Shown here: one piece after another, positions 26,150-33,470 of the stretch
Layout of the letters: each line of letters opens with the position of its first letter
How positions within the stretch are numbered: the stretch's first letter is position 1
Position numbers and translations under genes: made by a program
Notes under the pieces: model-generated
Told to the model about the DNA's origin: nothing
Seen by the model: the letters and a program-made list of their open reading frames with translations, nothing else
Database searches by the model: none
Origin: Candidatus Gemmiger faecavium
GTDB lineage: Bacteria; Bacillota; Clostridia; Oscillospirales; Ruminococcaceae
Length of the DNA stretch: 44,380 nt
Direction: 5' to 3'
NCBI GenBank assembly: GCA_019114415.1
Contig: DXFO01000001.1
Coordinates: 1 to 44,380 of the forward strand

Positions 26150-27271
26150 ATGGAGGCTTTATTCGGAAATCTGCTCAATATCCAGTGGCAGCAGATCGTC
26201 ATGTGGGCAATCGGCGCCCTGCTGATCTATCTGGCCATCAAAAAGCAGATGGAACCCTCGCTGCTGCTGCCCATCGGCTTCGGCACCATCCTGGTCAACC
26301 TGCCGCTGTCCGGCGCGGTGACCCAGATCATCGACGGCGTGACCGAGGTCGGTATCCTGGACGTGCTGTTTGACGCGGGCATCGCCAACGAGCTGTTCCC
26401 GCTGCTGCTGTTCGTGGGCATCGGCGCCATGATCGACTTTACGCCGCTTCTGTCCAACCCCAAGCTGATGATCTTCGGTGCGGCGGCACAGTTCGGCATC
26501 TTCTTCACCCTCTGCCTGGCCACGCTGCTGGGCTTTGACATCCGGGACGCGGCCTCCATTGCCATCATCGGCGCGGCGGACGGCCCCACCACCATTTTCG
26601 TCGGTAACTATATGCAGACCCAGTATATCGGCGCGATCATCGTGGTGGCTTACTCCTATATGGCGTTGGTGCCCATCATCCAGCCGCCGGTCATCCGCAT
26701 GGTCACTTCCAAAAAGGAGCGCCAGATCCGCATGAAGTACGCGGAAAAGAGCGTTTCCAAGACCACCAAGATCCTGTTCCCCATCTTCATCACCGTGGTC
26801 GCGGGCATCTTTGCTTCCCGCAGTGTTGCCCTTATCGGTTTCCTGATGTTCGGCAACCTGATCCGTGAGTGCGGCGTTCTGGACGGCCTGTCCGAGACGG
26901 CACAGAAAGTCCTGGCCAACCTGATCACCCTGTTCCTGGGCCTGACCGTGGCCACCAAGATGCAGGCGGAGAGCTTCCTCAACGCCCAGACGCTGATGAT
27001 CCTCTGCCTGGGCCTTATCGCTTTCATTTTCGACACCGTGGGCGGCGTTTTCATTGCCAAGCTGTACAACATCTTCAGCAAGGAAAAGATCAACCCCATG
27101 ATCGGTGCTGCCGGTATTTCCGCTTTCCCCATGTCTGCCCGTGTCATCAATAAGATGGGCCTGGAGGAGGACAACCAGAACTTCCTGCTCATGCACGCGG
27201 TGGGCGTCAATGTTTCGGGTCAGATCGCTTCCGTCATTGCCGGCGGCATGATCCTGTCGCTGTTCGGCTGA
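26150..27271 (+). CDS. oadB: Sodium-pumping decarboxylase beta subunit (OadB/GcdB family)
   Basis: Membrane subunit that couples decarboxylation of a carboxybiotin carrier to Na+ export. It has 373 residues and about ten helices. ATG 26150 follows GAGAGGAG. Residues known to bind Na+ in the Klebsiella protein are present in the same spacing: D144 in GAADGPTTIF (family D203), then N315, G319, S324 and R331 in NPMIGAAGISAFPMSARV (family N373, G377, S382, R389). The C-terminus HAVGVNVSGQIASVIAGG is typical. No carboxyltransferase alpha or biotin carrier gene is in the window, so whether the substrate is oxaloacetate, methylmalonyl-CoA or glutaconyl-CoA is open. A small one-helix protein follows. 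Confidence 0.92.
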   Translation: MEALFGNLLNIQWQQIVMWAIGALLIYLAIKKQMEPSLLLPIGFGTILVNLPLSGAVTQIIDGVTEVGILDVLFDAGIANELFPLLLFVGIGAMIDFTPLLSNPKLMIFGAAAQFGIFFTLCLATLLGFDIRDAASIAIIGAADGPTTIFVGNYMQTQYIGAIIVVAYSYMALVPIIQPPVIRMVTSKKERQIRMKYAEKSVSKTTKILFPIFITVVAGIFASRSVALIGFLMFGNLIRECGVLDGLSETAQKVLANLITLFLGLTVATKMQAESFLNAQTLMILCLGLIAFIFDTVGGVFIAKLYNIFSKEKINPMIGAAGISAFPMSARVINKMGLEEDNQNFLLMHAVGVNVSGQIASVIAGGMILSLFG

Positions 27272-27290
27272 GCCGAGAAAGGGGTACGCT

Positions 27291-27431
27291 ATGTTCAATA
27301 TGGATACGTTTCTGCCGGTCCTGGCCAAGGCTTTGCAGGGCTGGATGGGTGTGTTTGTCGTCACCCTCATTCTGATCGCGCTGGTGTATCTGTTCAACCA
27401 GCTGTTTTCCAACGATTCCAAAAAGCAGTGA
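27291..27431 (+). CDS. 46-residue single-helix membrane protein, possibly an OadG-like gamma subunit
   Basis: Short gene starting at ATG 27291, 19 bases after the oadB stop, with AAAGGGG about eight bases before it. The product begins MFNMDTFLPVLAKALQGW, continues with one strongly hydrophobic helix (about residues 19-37: GVFVVTLILIALVYLFNQLF) and ends SNDSKKQ. Sodium-pump gamma subunits (OadG) also have one N-terminal helix of this kind with a short tail, and the gene order beta-then-small-protein favours that role. It lacks the proline-rich zinc-binding tail of enterobacterial OadG. Function is inferred from position and topology only. A terminator follows. Confidence 0.7.
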   Translation: MFNMDTFLPVLAKALQGWMGVFVVTLILIALVYLFNQLFSNDSKKQ

Positions 27432-27465
27432 ATTCTGCACTGTCGGCGGCCTGACAGCAGGCCGG

Positions 27466-27510
27466 GCGGCGTGTCTGTCTCCATGGGGGAGGCGGACACG
27501 CCGCTTTTTT
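27466..27510 (+). terminator. Terminator after the oadB unit
   Basis: GCGGCGTGTC (27466-27475) pairs with GACACGCCGC (27495-27504), then six T. Confidence 0.9.
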
Positions 27511-27563
27511 GATTCTTGTTGTGAAAAATGGCCGAAACAAGGGCTTTCGACCATAAAAATTTG

Positions 27564-27592
27564 TTGACAAATCTTTCTTCAAACGGTAGAAT
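27564..27592 (+). promoter_or_regulatory. Promoter of the sigma-factor gene
   Basis: TTGACA (27564-27569), 17-base spacer, TAGAAT (27587-27592). Confidence 0.87.
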
Positions 27593-27628
27593 GATTACAT
27601 TCGTGGATGCCCGGCAGGAGGCATGGCA

Positions 27629-28171
27629 ATGCAGCATTTGGACCCCGCGCTGATCGAAAAGGCAAAGACCGGAGACGAAACCGCGCTGGCCGCCCTGATC
27701 GCCCGCATGATGCCCGCCATCCGCAGGGGCGCGGCGGGATGCGCCGTACCCGGCCTCGACTTTGAGGACGCGGTGCAGGAAGGCCTGATCGGCCTGTTCG
27801 ACGCCGTGCGCAGCTACGATCCCGGCCAGGGTACCGGCTTTGCCGCCTATGCCTCGGCCTGCATCACCCACGCACAGCAGGATGCCTGCCGCGCGGCCTT
27901 GCGCAAAAAGCATTCACCTCTCAACACCAGCGTGCCGCTGCCGGAAGACTCCGCCACGCCTGGACCGGAGGAACTTGCCATTGCGGGCGAGGCCTTCGAC
28001 GACGTAATGCACCGGATGGAGACGCAGCTGTCTCCGCTGGAGCGCAGTGTGCTGGAATATGCCATGGACGGCTGTTCGGCTGCCCGCACCGCCCAACTGC
28101 TCGGGCGGGAACCCAAGGCGGTGGAAAACGCCCTGGCACGCGCCCGACGCAAACTGCGCGGTGCGCCGTGA
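27629..28171 (+). CDS. Sigma-70 family factor resembling sigma-H (Spo0H)
   Basis: RNA polymerase sigma factor of 180 residues with regions 2 and 4 only. ATG 27629 is preferred over ATG 27623 because AGGAGG (27616-27621) then has a seven-base spacing. Region 2 is LDFEDAVQEGLIGLFDAVRSYDP and the segment ending AACRAALRKKHSPLN-like (ACRAALRKKHSPLN), close to the KHxPLN of Bacillus sigma-H. Region 4 is LSPLERSVLEYAMDGCSAARTAQLLGREPKAVENALARARRKL (about residues 134-177). Spo0H-like factors control transition-state and early sporulation or competence genes; the target set here is unknown. It has no adjacent anti-sigma gene. No terminator separates it from the tRNA-like sequence that begins 38 bases downstream. 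Confidence 0.82.
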   Translation: MQHLDPALIEKAKTGDETALAALIARMMPAIRRGAAGCAVPGLDFEDAVQEGLIGLFDAVRSYDPGQGTGFAAYASACITHAQQDACRAALRKKHSPLNTSVPLPEDSATPGPEELAIAGEAFDDVMHRMETQLSPLERSVLEYAMDGCSAARTAQLLGREPKAVENALARARRKLRGAP

Positions 28172-28209
28172 ACTTTTTTGGAACCCGGCTGAAAGGCCAG
28201 GCAATATAT

Positions 28210-28280
28210 GCCCCCAGTAGCTTAACATTCAGAGCGTTGGTCCTTAACCAAAGGTGTCGGTTGAAATCCTTCCGCGGGCA
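28210..28280 (+). pseudogene. Degenerate tRNA-like sequence (nearest tRNA-Arg-like) in the zinc-ribbon gene leader
   Basis: About 70 bases follow the order of a tRNA: acceptor GCCCCC (28210-28215), GTAGCTTAA and AGAGC of the D arm, anticodon arm TTGGT...ACCAA, AAAGG variable region, and a T-arm-like GTCGGTTGAAATCC ending GCGGGC (28274-28279). It resembles Firmicute tRNA-Arg. Key features are damaged: the loop between TTGGT and ACCAA has five bases, not seven; the D-loop GG pair is missing; the T-loop reads TTGAAAT; the acceptor has mismatches; no CCA follows. It is therefore not a working tRNA. It ends 28 bases before the next start codon, so it may be a pseudogene or a reused structural element. 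Confidence 0.55.
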
Positions 28281-28307
28281 AAACTAAACAAAGAGGAGAT
28301 ACCCACT

Positions 28308-28583
28308 ATGTTCGAAGACAAGACTTTAGTATGCAAGGATTGCGGCAAGGAGTTCGTCTGGACCGCCGGCGAGCAGGAGTTCTACGCCAGCCGTGGTTTC
28401 GAGAACCAGCCCCAGCGCTGCAAGCCCTGCCGCGATGCCCGCAAGAACGCTACCCGCGGTGAGCGCCAGATGTTCGACGCTGTCTGCGCCAGCTGCGGCA
28501 AGGAGTGCAAGGTTCCTTTCCAGCCGCGTGAGGACCGTCCGGTCTACTGCAGCGAGTGCTTCGCCAAGATGCGCCAGAACTAA
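28308..28583 (+). CDS. Double zinc-ribbon protein (zf-trcl type)
   Basis: Small protein of 91 residues with two four-cysteine zinc sites: C9-C12-C38-C41 (LVCKDCGKEF...RCKPCR) and C60-C63-C81-C84 (VCASCGKECKVPF...VYCSEC). The blocks FVWTAGEQEFYASRGF and VPFQPREDRPVYC match the zf-trcl and zf_Tbcl_2 families. These are of unknown function and often labelled zinc-binding or cold-shock associated; nucleic-acid binding is plausible but not shown. ATG 28308 follows AAGAGGAGAT. The high codon regularity suggests strong expression. The leader contains the tRNA-like sequence, and a strong terminator follows the stop. Confidence 0.87.
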   Translation: MFEDKTLVCKDCGKEFVWTAGEQEFYASRGFENQPQRCKPCRDARKNATRGERQMFDAVCASCGKECKVPFQPREDRPVYCSECFAKMRQN

Positions 28584-28620
28584 TTTCTGACTGTATCGGC
28601 AAGCCACAGGTTTTGCAACA

Positions 28621-28671
28621 AAAAGGGCGCGCTTCCCTTTGGGCATGATGCCCGGGGCAGCGCGCCCTTTT
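28621..28671 (+). terminator. Terminator of the zinc-ribbon gene
   Basis: AAAAGGGCGCGC (28621-28632) pairs perfectly with GCGCGCCCTTTT (28660-28671). It ends 22 bases before the next start codon. Confidence 0.88.
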
Positions 28672-28692
28672 GATGCACAGGGAGGAAACGGA

Positions 28693-30180
28693 ATGCAACC
28701 TGTAAAAATACCGGCCGTCAAACGGATCTTATGGTGCCTGGGCGCGGCGGTCCTGCTGCTGATGATCTGCTCCAAGTCGTCGCCCTTGTACCCTCTCAAC
28801 GACTGGATGGACGCCAACATCTTCTATACCATGGGCAAGGCCATGATGAACGGCAGCGTGCTCTACCGGGATGTCTTCGACCACAAGGGCCCGCTGCTTT
28901 ACCTGATCTACGGTCTGGGCTGGTGTGTGGATCACACCGGATTTTTCGGCGTCTTTCTGTTTGAGATCGCAGCCTTCGCGGCCTTTCTCTACTGGTCGCT
29001 GCGTACGGCGGAACTGTTTGCTGGGCCGCTGCACCCGGCCTGGGCGCTGGCGGCGGGGGTTCCGGTAGCGGCAGGCCAGGCCTTTGCCCATGGCGGCAGC
29101 GCCGAGGAGCTTTGCCTGCCTTTCCTGGCCTGGGCCTTGTATGAGGTCCTGCATTTTGCCTTGCAGACCCCGGCAGACCGCCGCCCGGTATCCCTGGGGC
29201 GTGTTGCGGCGCTGGGATTTGGCGCAGGATGCGTGCTGTGGGTCAAGTTCACCATGATGGGCTTTTTCCTGGGCTGGGTGCTGGTGCTGGCGGTATTCTA
29301 CCTGCGGGCAGGCTGGCTGCGGCAGCTGGGCCTGAGCTGCGCCGCCTACCTGGGCGGCATGGTCCTTTCCACATTGCCCTGGCTCGTTTACTTTGGCGTA
29401 AACGGTGCGCTGGGTGATTTCTTCGGCACCTATTTCGGGGATAATCTTTTCCTTTACAGCGGGGGCGGCCAGGGGGACACCGGTTTTGCCGCCACCTTGC
29501 TTGCCATCGTGCAAAAGACCTACTGGGGCTGTCACGACACCCCACTGTTTGCGGTCCTGGCTGCACTGGGAATCCTCTGGATGCTGCTGCGCCGCCGATT
29601 TGCCGGTGCGGTCTCAATGGTGGTTCTGGCCGCGGCGCTGGCCGCCACCGGCTTTGCCCGCGGCGCTTACCATGTTTATTACTTCCTGCCTTTCGGGGTG
29701 TTTGCGGCACTGGGCGTTGCGCCCCTTGCTCTGGCAGCTCGGAAACTGTCCGCGGCCGTCAAAACTTTCCGGAACTTGCTGCCCGCCGCAGGAGCGGCGG
29801 CCGCGCTGGCCTTCTGCCTGCTGACCTGCCATAACGTGGGGCAGCTCCTTCGACCGGCGGAAGAACTGCCCCAGTATCAGTTTGCATCCATTATGGAGGA
29901 GAACGGCGGAGGGACGCTGCTCAATTACGGCACACTGGACGGCGGTTTCTATACCGTGACGGGCGTGCAGCCGCCCTGCCGGTTTTTCTGCGTGACCAAC
30001 CTGCCCATGCCCGAACAGCAGGAGCAGCAGAACGCCCTGATGGAATCCGGCGGGGTGGACTTTGCCGTCTCCCTGGACCCGTCCCTGGGGGAGCGCTTTG
30101 ACTATACGCTGACGGCACAGGCGGAGTACGACGGCGGCGAGGGCAGCATTACCTGGTATCTGTATCGCAAAAACAGCTGA
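28693..30180 (+). CDS. GT-C type membrane protein (glycosyltransferase family 39-like)
   Basis: Integral membrane protein of 495 residues with about eleven helices, start ATG 28693 after AGGGAGGA. After the first helix, the outer loop reads NDWMDANIFYTMGKAMMNG then VLYRDVFDHKGPLLYLIYGLG. A D-x-H-K-G-P motif after an acidic loop is typical of the PMT_2/GT39-like family that uses lipid-linked sugars; a general acid/base aspartate is expected in that first loop. The last 90 residues are probably a small outer domain. The acceptor could be a cell-surface polymer. No other glycan gene is adjacent. It has no clear promoter, as the preceding terminator ends only 22 bases upstream, so some read-through is likely. 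Confidence 0.75.
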   Translation: MQPVKIPAVKRILWCLGAAVLLLMICSKSSPLYPLNDWMDANIFYTMGKAMMNGSVLYRDVFDHKGPLLYLIYGLGWCVDHTGFFGVFLFEIAAFAAFLYWSLRTAELFAGPLHPAWALAAGVPVAAGQAFAHGGSAEELCLPFLAWALYEVLHFALQTPADRRPVSLGRVAALGFGAGCVLWVKFTMMGFFLGWVLVLAVFYLRAGWLRQLGLSCAAYLGGMVLSTLPWLVYFGVNGALGDFFGTYFGDNLFLYSGGGQGDTGFAATLLAIVQKTYWGCHDTPLFAVLAALGILWMLLRRRFAGAVSMVVLAAALAATGFARGAYHVYYFLPFGVFAALGVAPLALAARKLSAAVKTFRNLLPAAGAAAALAFCLLTCHNVGQLLRPAEELPQYQFASIMEENGGGTLLNYGTLDGGFYTVTGVQPPCRFFCVTNLPMPEQQEQQNALMESGGVDFAVSLDPSLGERFDYTLTAQAEYDGGEGSITWYLYRKNS

Positions 30181-30290
30181 ACGCTCTGCCGGACAGGAGC
30201 GTCACCGGCAGCCGCCCGGCAATTCAGCCGATGGCCCAGATCTATGGCGGGCGGCAAATGCCTTTCCGCCAACGTACTCTCACCAAAATC

Positions 30291-30329
30291 AAAACCACCC
30301 TCAAAACATTTGTTTTGGGGGTGGTTTTT
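30291..30329. terminator. Bidirectional terminator between convergent membrane genes
   Basis: AAAACCACCC (30291-30300) with TCAAAACA forms a stem with TGTTTTGGGGGTGGTTTT, with T on one side and A on the other. It can end the GT39-like gene (plus) and the small gene at 30378-30659 (minus). Confidence 0.85.
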
Positions 30330-30377
30330 GTATGTTCCACACACTTGTTTGGACTTGGTTCCAATGGAAAAGAGGCC

Positions 30378-30659
30378 TTATTTTTTGCCCTTGCAGAAGT
30401 GCAAGACCACATTTGCGGCCAGAAGCGCATATGTGATCCAAACCGAGGTGCTGAAGGCAGAGAAGAACCTGTCGAAAGACCACAGACTGTCCCCGAAGAT
30501 ACCAAATACGGCGTGAAGAATGCTGTGGGCGGAGAGACTGCCGTCGTGGATGACCGGTTCCGCATTGAAAAGAACATTCAGGCCTAAATCCACGGTGCAG
30601 AACAGGGAGATCAAAAACAGAGTCGCCGCAATAATTTGAATGGTCCTCAGCTTTTTCAT
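30378..30659 (-). CDS. Small hypothetical membrane protein
   Basis: Protein of 93 residues, no family recognised. ATG 30659 is chosen for GGAGG six bases before it (minus strand) and a good promoter upstream; the open frame to 30932 is leader. Two helices are visible: about residues 7-27 (IQIIAATLFLISLFCTVDLGL) and 70-87 (STSVWITYALLAANVVLHF). The segment between them (NAEPVIHDGSLSAHSILHAVFGIFGDSL, in part) is probably outside. The tail is CKGKK. Its G+C is lower than that of neighbours. It is convergent with the GT39-like gene. Confidence 0.65.
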   Translation of the reverse strand: MKKLRTIQIIAATLFLISLFCTVDLGLNVLFNAEPVIHDGSLSAHSILHAVFGIFGDSLWSFDRFFSAFSTSVWITYALLAANVVLHFCKGKK

Positions 30660-30705
30660 ATGACACCTCCGAGAATCGGGACGGCCCGCGCTTTCTTTTA
30701 TAATG

Positions 30706-30734
30706 AGGATACCAGTGACTCCGGAAGAAGTCAA
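30706..30734 (-). promoter_or_regulatory. Promoter of the small membrane protein gene
   Basis: Minus strand TTGACT (30729-30734), 17-base spacer, TATCCT (30706-30711). Confidence 0.7.
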
Positions 30735-30851
30735 CGACTGCTCGGTGCATCGATGATAGGGCGCTGCCCGGCAAAACACGGCTTTCTGGCGCTTGTGCCG
30801 GTGGTCAAAATCGTCATTCGATCTCAGAACCGAGACAAACCCTGCGCCCGG

Positions 30852-30880
30852 TTGCGATTTTGCCGGGGCTGTGGTATCAT
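30852..30880 (+). promoter_or_regulatory. Promoter of the DUF2142 gene
   Basis: TTGCGA (30852-30857), 17-base spacer, TATCAT (30875-30880), about 38 bases before the start codon. Confidence 0.72.
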
Positions 30881-30918
30881 AAACTCTGTATTGCAGCGCC
30901 ACCGAAAGGAGCGGCAGA

Positions 30919-33228
30919 ATGGAAAAAATCAAAGACTTTTTGTACCGGCGCCGCCTCTGGTTTGCCTGGGCAGCGGTACTGGTTGTCTGCGCCTTGGCGC
31001 TGGCCTGGGTCCGCTATGACCTGGCCGACACGGTGGACGGCCAGCCGGTGTATGAGATCGTCAACGACGATTACTCCCAAAAAATCGAACTCCCGGTTTC
31101 CGCTAATGCGGGGGAGGACGCCCTGACTCAGCAGATCCGGCTTTCCGCCGGGCAAAGGATCTACGGCGTGCGGCTCAACATTGCCACCTATGACCATGCG
31201 TTTGCCGCCGGCACGCTGCACGCAGAACTGTGCAGCGCGGACGGAGGAACGCTGGCGTCCGGTACGCTGCCCTGTATTGAGCTGCGGGACAATACCTTTG
31301 AAACGGTGATTTTTGACGCCGCCTACACGGCGGTGGATGACGAGAGCCTGACCATCCGCCTGTGGGTGGACGGCATCGGGGAAGGGGAAGCCGGGTATCC
31401 CATCGGCATCTGGGCCAGCGAGGCCCAGGTGGGGGAGATGGCTCTTTCCGGGTCGGACGGCTCTTTGAACGCTACGGCGGCTTTGCAGTATGTGGTGGAT
31501 TATTCCGGCAGCTGGTCGGGCAAAATCCTTATGATGCCCGCCGTGCTGATTTTTGCGGCAGTGGCGGTGGGCTTCTGGCTGCTGTTCGGCCGCAAAGCCC
31601 GCCCCGCTCTGGCCGTGCTGATCTGCGGCGGGCTGCTGGGCACTGCCTTTGCGGTGGTAACGCCGCCGCTGGTGGCCCCCGACGAATACACCCACCTGGC
31701 TGTGGCTTACCAGTATGCCAGTGATCTGCTGGGCCAGCCGGTCCGGGCGGAGGACGGCACTCTGCTGGTCCGCGCCTGCGACGAACCCTATTTTGAAAGC
31801 CAGACCGGCGAGATCGGCATTTTTGCCTATAAGACCATGGGGGAGAACCTCACGGCGCAGGGCGGCGGCAGTTCGGATACCGCCACCGACATCTCGGTGG
31901 ACAGCACCGGCCGCATCTGGTACCTGTATCTGGGCCAGACGGCAGGCATTGCTCTGGCCCGGGTGCTGGGCCTCAGCTTTTTTGCCATGCTGCTTCTGGG
32001 GCGGTTGGGCAACCTGATTTTGTACCTGCTGCTGGCGGCGCTGGGTGTCCGCTTGGCTGCTCCCAATCAGCGCTGGCTGTTTGCGGCGGCGGCTCTGCTG
32101 CCCATGTCGCTGCAGCTGGCGGGCAGCCTTTCCGCCGATGCCCTGGTGCTGGGCATGGCCTTTGCCTATACGGCCCTCTGTTTTGCTCTGCGCCGGCAGC
32201 CCGCCAATCCGGCAAGGCTGGCCGCGCTGCTGATCCTGGCGGCCTGCATCGGCCCGGCAAAAGCGATCTATCTTCCCGTGGTGCTGCTCTGCCTGATCAT
32301 CCCGGCACAAAACCTCAGCTGGCGCGCCGGAAAACCGGAGCAGTCCCTCCGCATCGGCGGAGCCAAGGGCATTCAGACCCGCCCCGGCACGTTGGTCAAG
32401 GGGCTGGCACTGGTCCTGGCCCTGCTGTTCTGGGTACAGGCCAACCTGGGCGCGCTGCTATACGCCACCCGCGACGTGGACAATGTGGGCCTGACCCGGG
32501 GTGCTGTTGCTCTGGCAACAGCTGCCATCCTGCTGGGCGTCGTATACTGGAATGTAAGGCAGCGCCCCCGCGCAAAGCGTGTCTTTTTCGTGGTTCTGGG
32601 ACTGTGTGTACTGGCTGTGGTACCAGTGGTACTCTACCGCCTGACCCATATGTGGGGCGGTCTTACGCCGGAGCAGCTGGTCAACAGCATTCAGGAAAAC
32701 GGCGACTCCATCTACACCTTCTCGGCGGGGTATATCTGCCGTAATGTCCCGGCTACCGTCAAGCTGCTGCTGCGCTCAGTGTCGGAGCAGGGAGCTCTCT
32801 GGCTCCAGGGAATTCTTGGGACCGTGCTGGGCGAACCCATCGTTTACCGCATCGAGGTCAGCTGGCTTCTCGGCATCGGACTGCTGGGAGCGCTGGCGGC
32901 GTCGTCGCTGCCTGTGGCGGATGACGAGGCTGCCCGCCTTGCTACCCGCACCCGGGTGTGGACCGGCCTGATCGCCCTGTGCGTGGTTGGTCTGACCTTC
33001 TTTGCCGCGCTGAGCTGGACGCCCATCAACTACACCACCATTTTCGGGGTGCAGGGACGTTACTGGCTGCCGGTGCTGCCTTTGGTCCTGGTGCTGGTAC
33101 ACTCCAATAAAAACTTCTGTACCCGGCGCAGCCTGGGCCGCGGCGCGGTGTTTGCCGTCGCCTGCCTCACATCGCTTGTCATCCTGCAGGGATACGATCT
33201 CTACGCATCCTGGCAGGCTGTCATATAA
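30919..33228 (+). CDS. DUF2142 family membrane protein
   Basis: Large membrane protein of 769 residues. The N-terminal helix (about residues 14-31) leads to an outer domain of about 170 residues rich in beta strands. Helices then begin near residue 200; the next outer loop has TPPLVAPDEYTHLAVAYQYA, the PDExxH-type signature of DUF2142. About ten more helices follow. DUF2142 proteins are regarded as GT-C-like and are often found with cell-wall polymer genes, but their reaction is not established. ATG 30919 follows GAAAGGAGCGG. The gene stands alone between a promoter and the DUF1858 gene. Confidence 0.82.
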   Translation: MEKIKDFLYRRRLWFAWAAVLVVCALALAWVRYDLADTVDGQPVYEIVNDDYSQKIELPVSANAGEDALTQQIRLSAGQRIYGVRLNIATYDHAFAAGTLHAELCSADGGTLASGTLPCIELRDNTFETVIFDAAYTAVDDESLTIRLWVDGIGEGEAGYPIGIWASEAQVGEMALSGSDGSLNATAALQYVVDYSGSWSGKILMMPAVLIFAAVAVGFWLLFGRKARPALAVLICGGLLGTAFAVVTPPLVAPDEYTHLAVAYQYASDLLGQPVRAEDGTLLVRACDEPYFESQTGEIGIFAYKTMGENLTAQGGGSSDTATDISVDSTGRIWYLYLGQTAGIALARVLGLSFFAMLLLGRLGNLILYLLLAALGVRLAAPNQRWLFAAAALLPMSLQLAGSLSADALVLGMAFAYTALCFALRRQPANPARLAALLILAACIGPAKAIYLPVVLLCLIIPAQNLSWRAGKPEQSLRIGGAKGIQTRPGTLVKGLALVLALLFWVQANLGALLYATRDVDNVGLTRGAVALATAAILLGVVYWNVRQRPRAKRVFFVVLGLCVLAVVPVVLYRLTHMWGGLTPEQLVNSIQENGDSIYTFSAGYICRNVPATVKLLLRSVSEQGALWLQGILGTVLGEPIVYRIEVSWLLGIGLLGALAASSLPVADDEAARLATRTRVWTGLIALCVVGLTFFAALSWTPINYTTIFGVQGRYWLPVLPLVLVLVHSNKNFCTRRSLGRGAVFAVACLTSLVILQGYDLYASWQAVI

Positions 33229-33260
33229 AATGTTTTTCACAGAGAAAGGAATATGTAACC

Positions 33261-33470
33261 ATGACTGTTCAGAGAGATACCATCATCGCCCAGATCCTTC
33301 AGAATGACCCCGAGCAGGGCTGCGTCCCCATCTTCCTGGCCACCGGCATGCACTGCCTGGGCTGCATGGCCGCCCACGGCGAGACCGTTGAGGAAGCCTG
33401 CGCCGTCCATGGTGTGGACGCCGACGCTCTGATTGCACAGCTCAATGACTACTTTGCCAAAAAGCAGTGA
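33261..33470 (+). CDS. DUF1858 / hybrid-cluster-associated redox disulfide protein
   Basis: Small protein of 69 residues with the DUF1858 fold. The key motif is C32-L-G-C35 in GMHCLGCMAAHGETVEEAC, a CxxC pair next to a helix start, which suggests redox chemistry or metal binding. Relatives occur near hybrid-cluster (prismane) proteins and in DUF542/ScdA-type N-termini. AGAAAGGA precedes ATG 33261. The 3' end overlaps trmK by about 26 bases, so it is probably co-transcribed with trmK and the Nif3-like gene. No hybrid-cluster protein gene is nearby. Confidence 0.85.
   Translation: MTVQRDTIIAQILQNDPEQGCVPIFLATGMHCLGCMAAHGETVEEACAVHGVDADALIAQLNDYFAKKQ

Noticed and set aside
28210-28280. Functional tRNA gene
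   Set aside because: The anticodon loop has five bases, the D-loop GG and T-loop consensus are lost, and the acceptor stem has mismatches.
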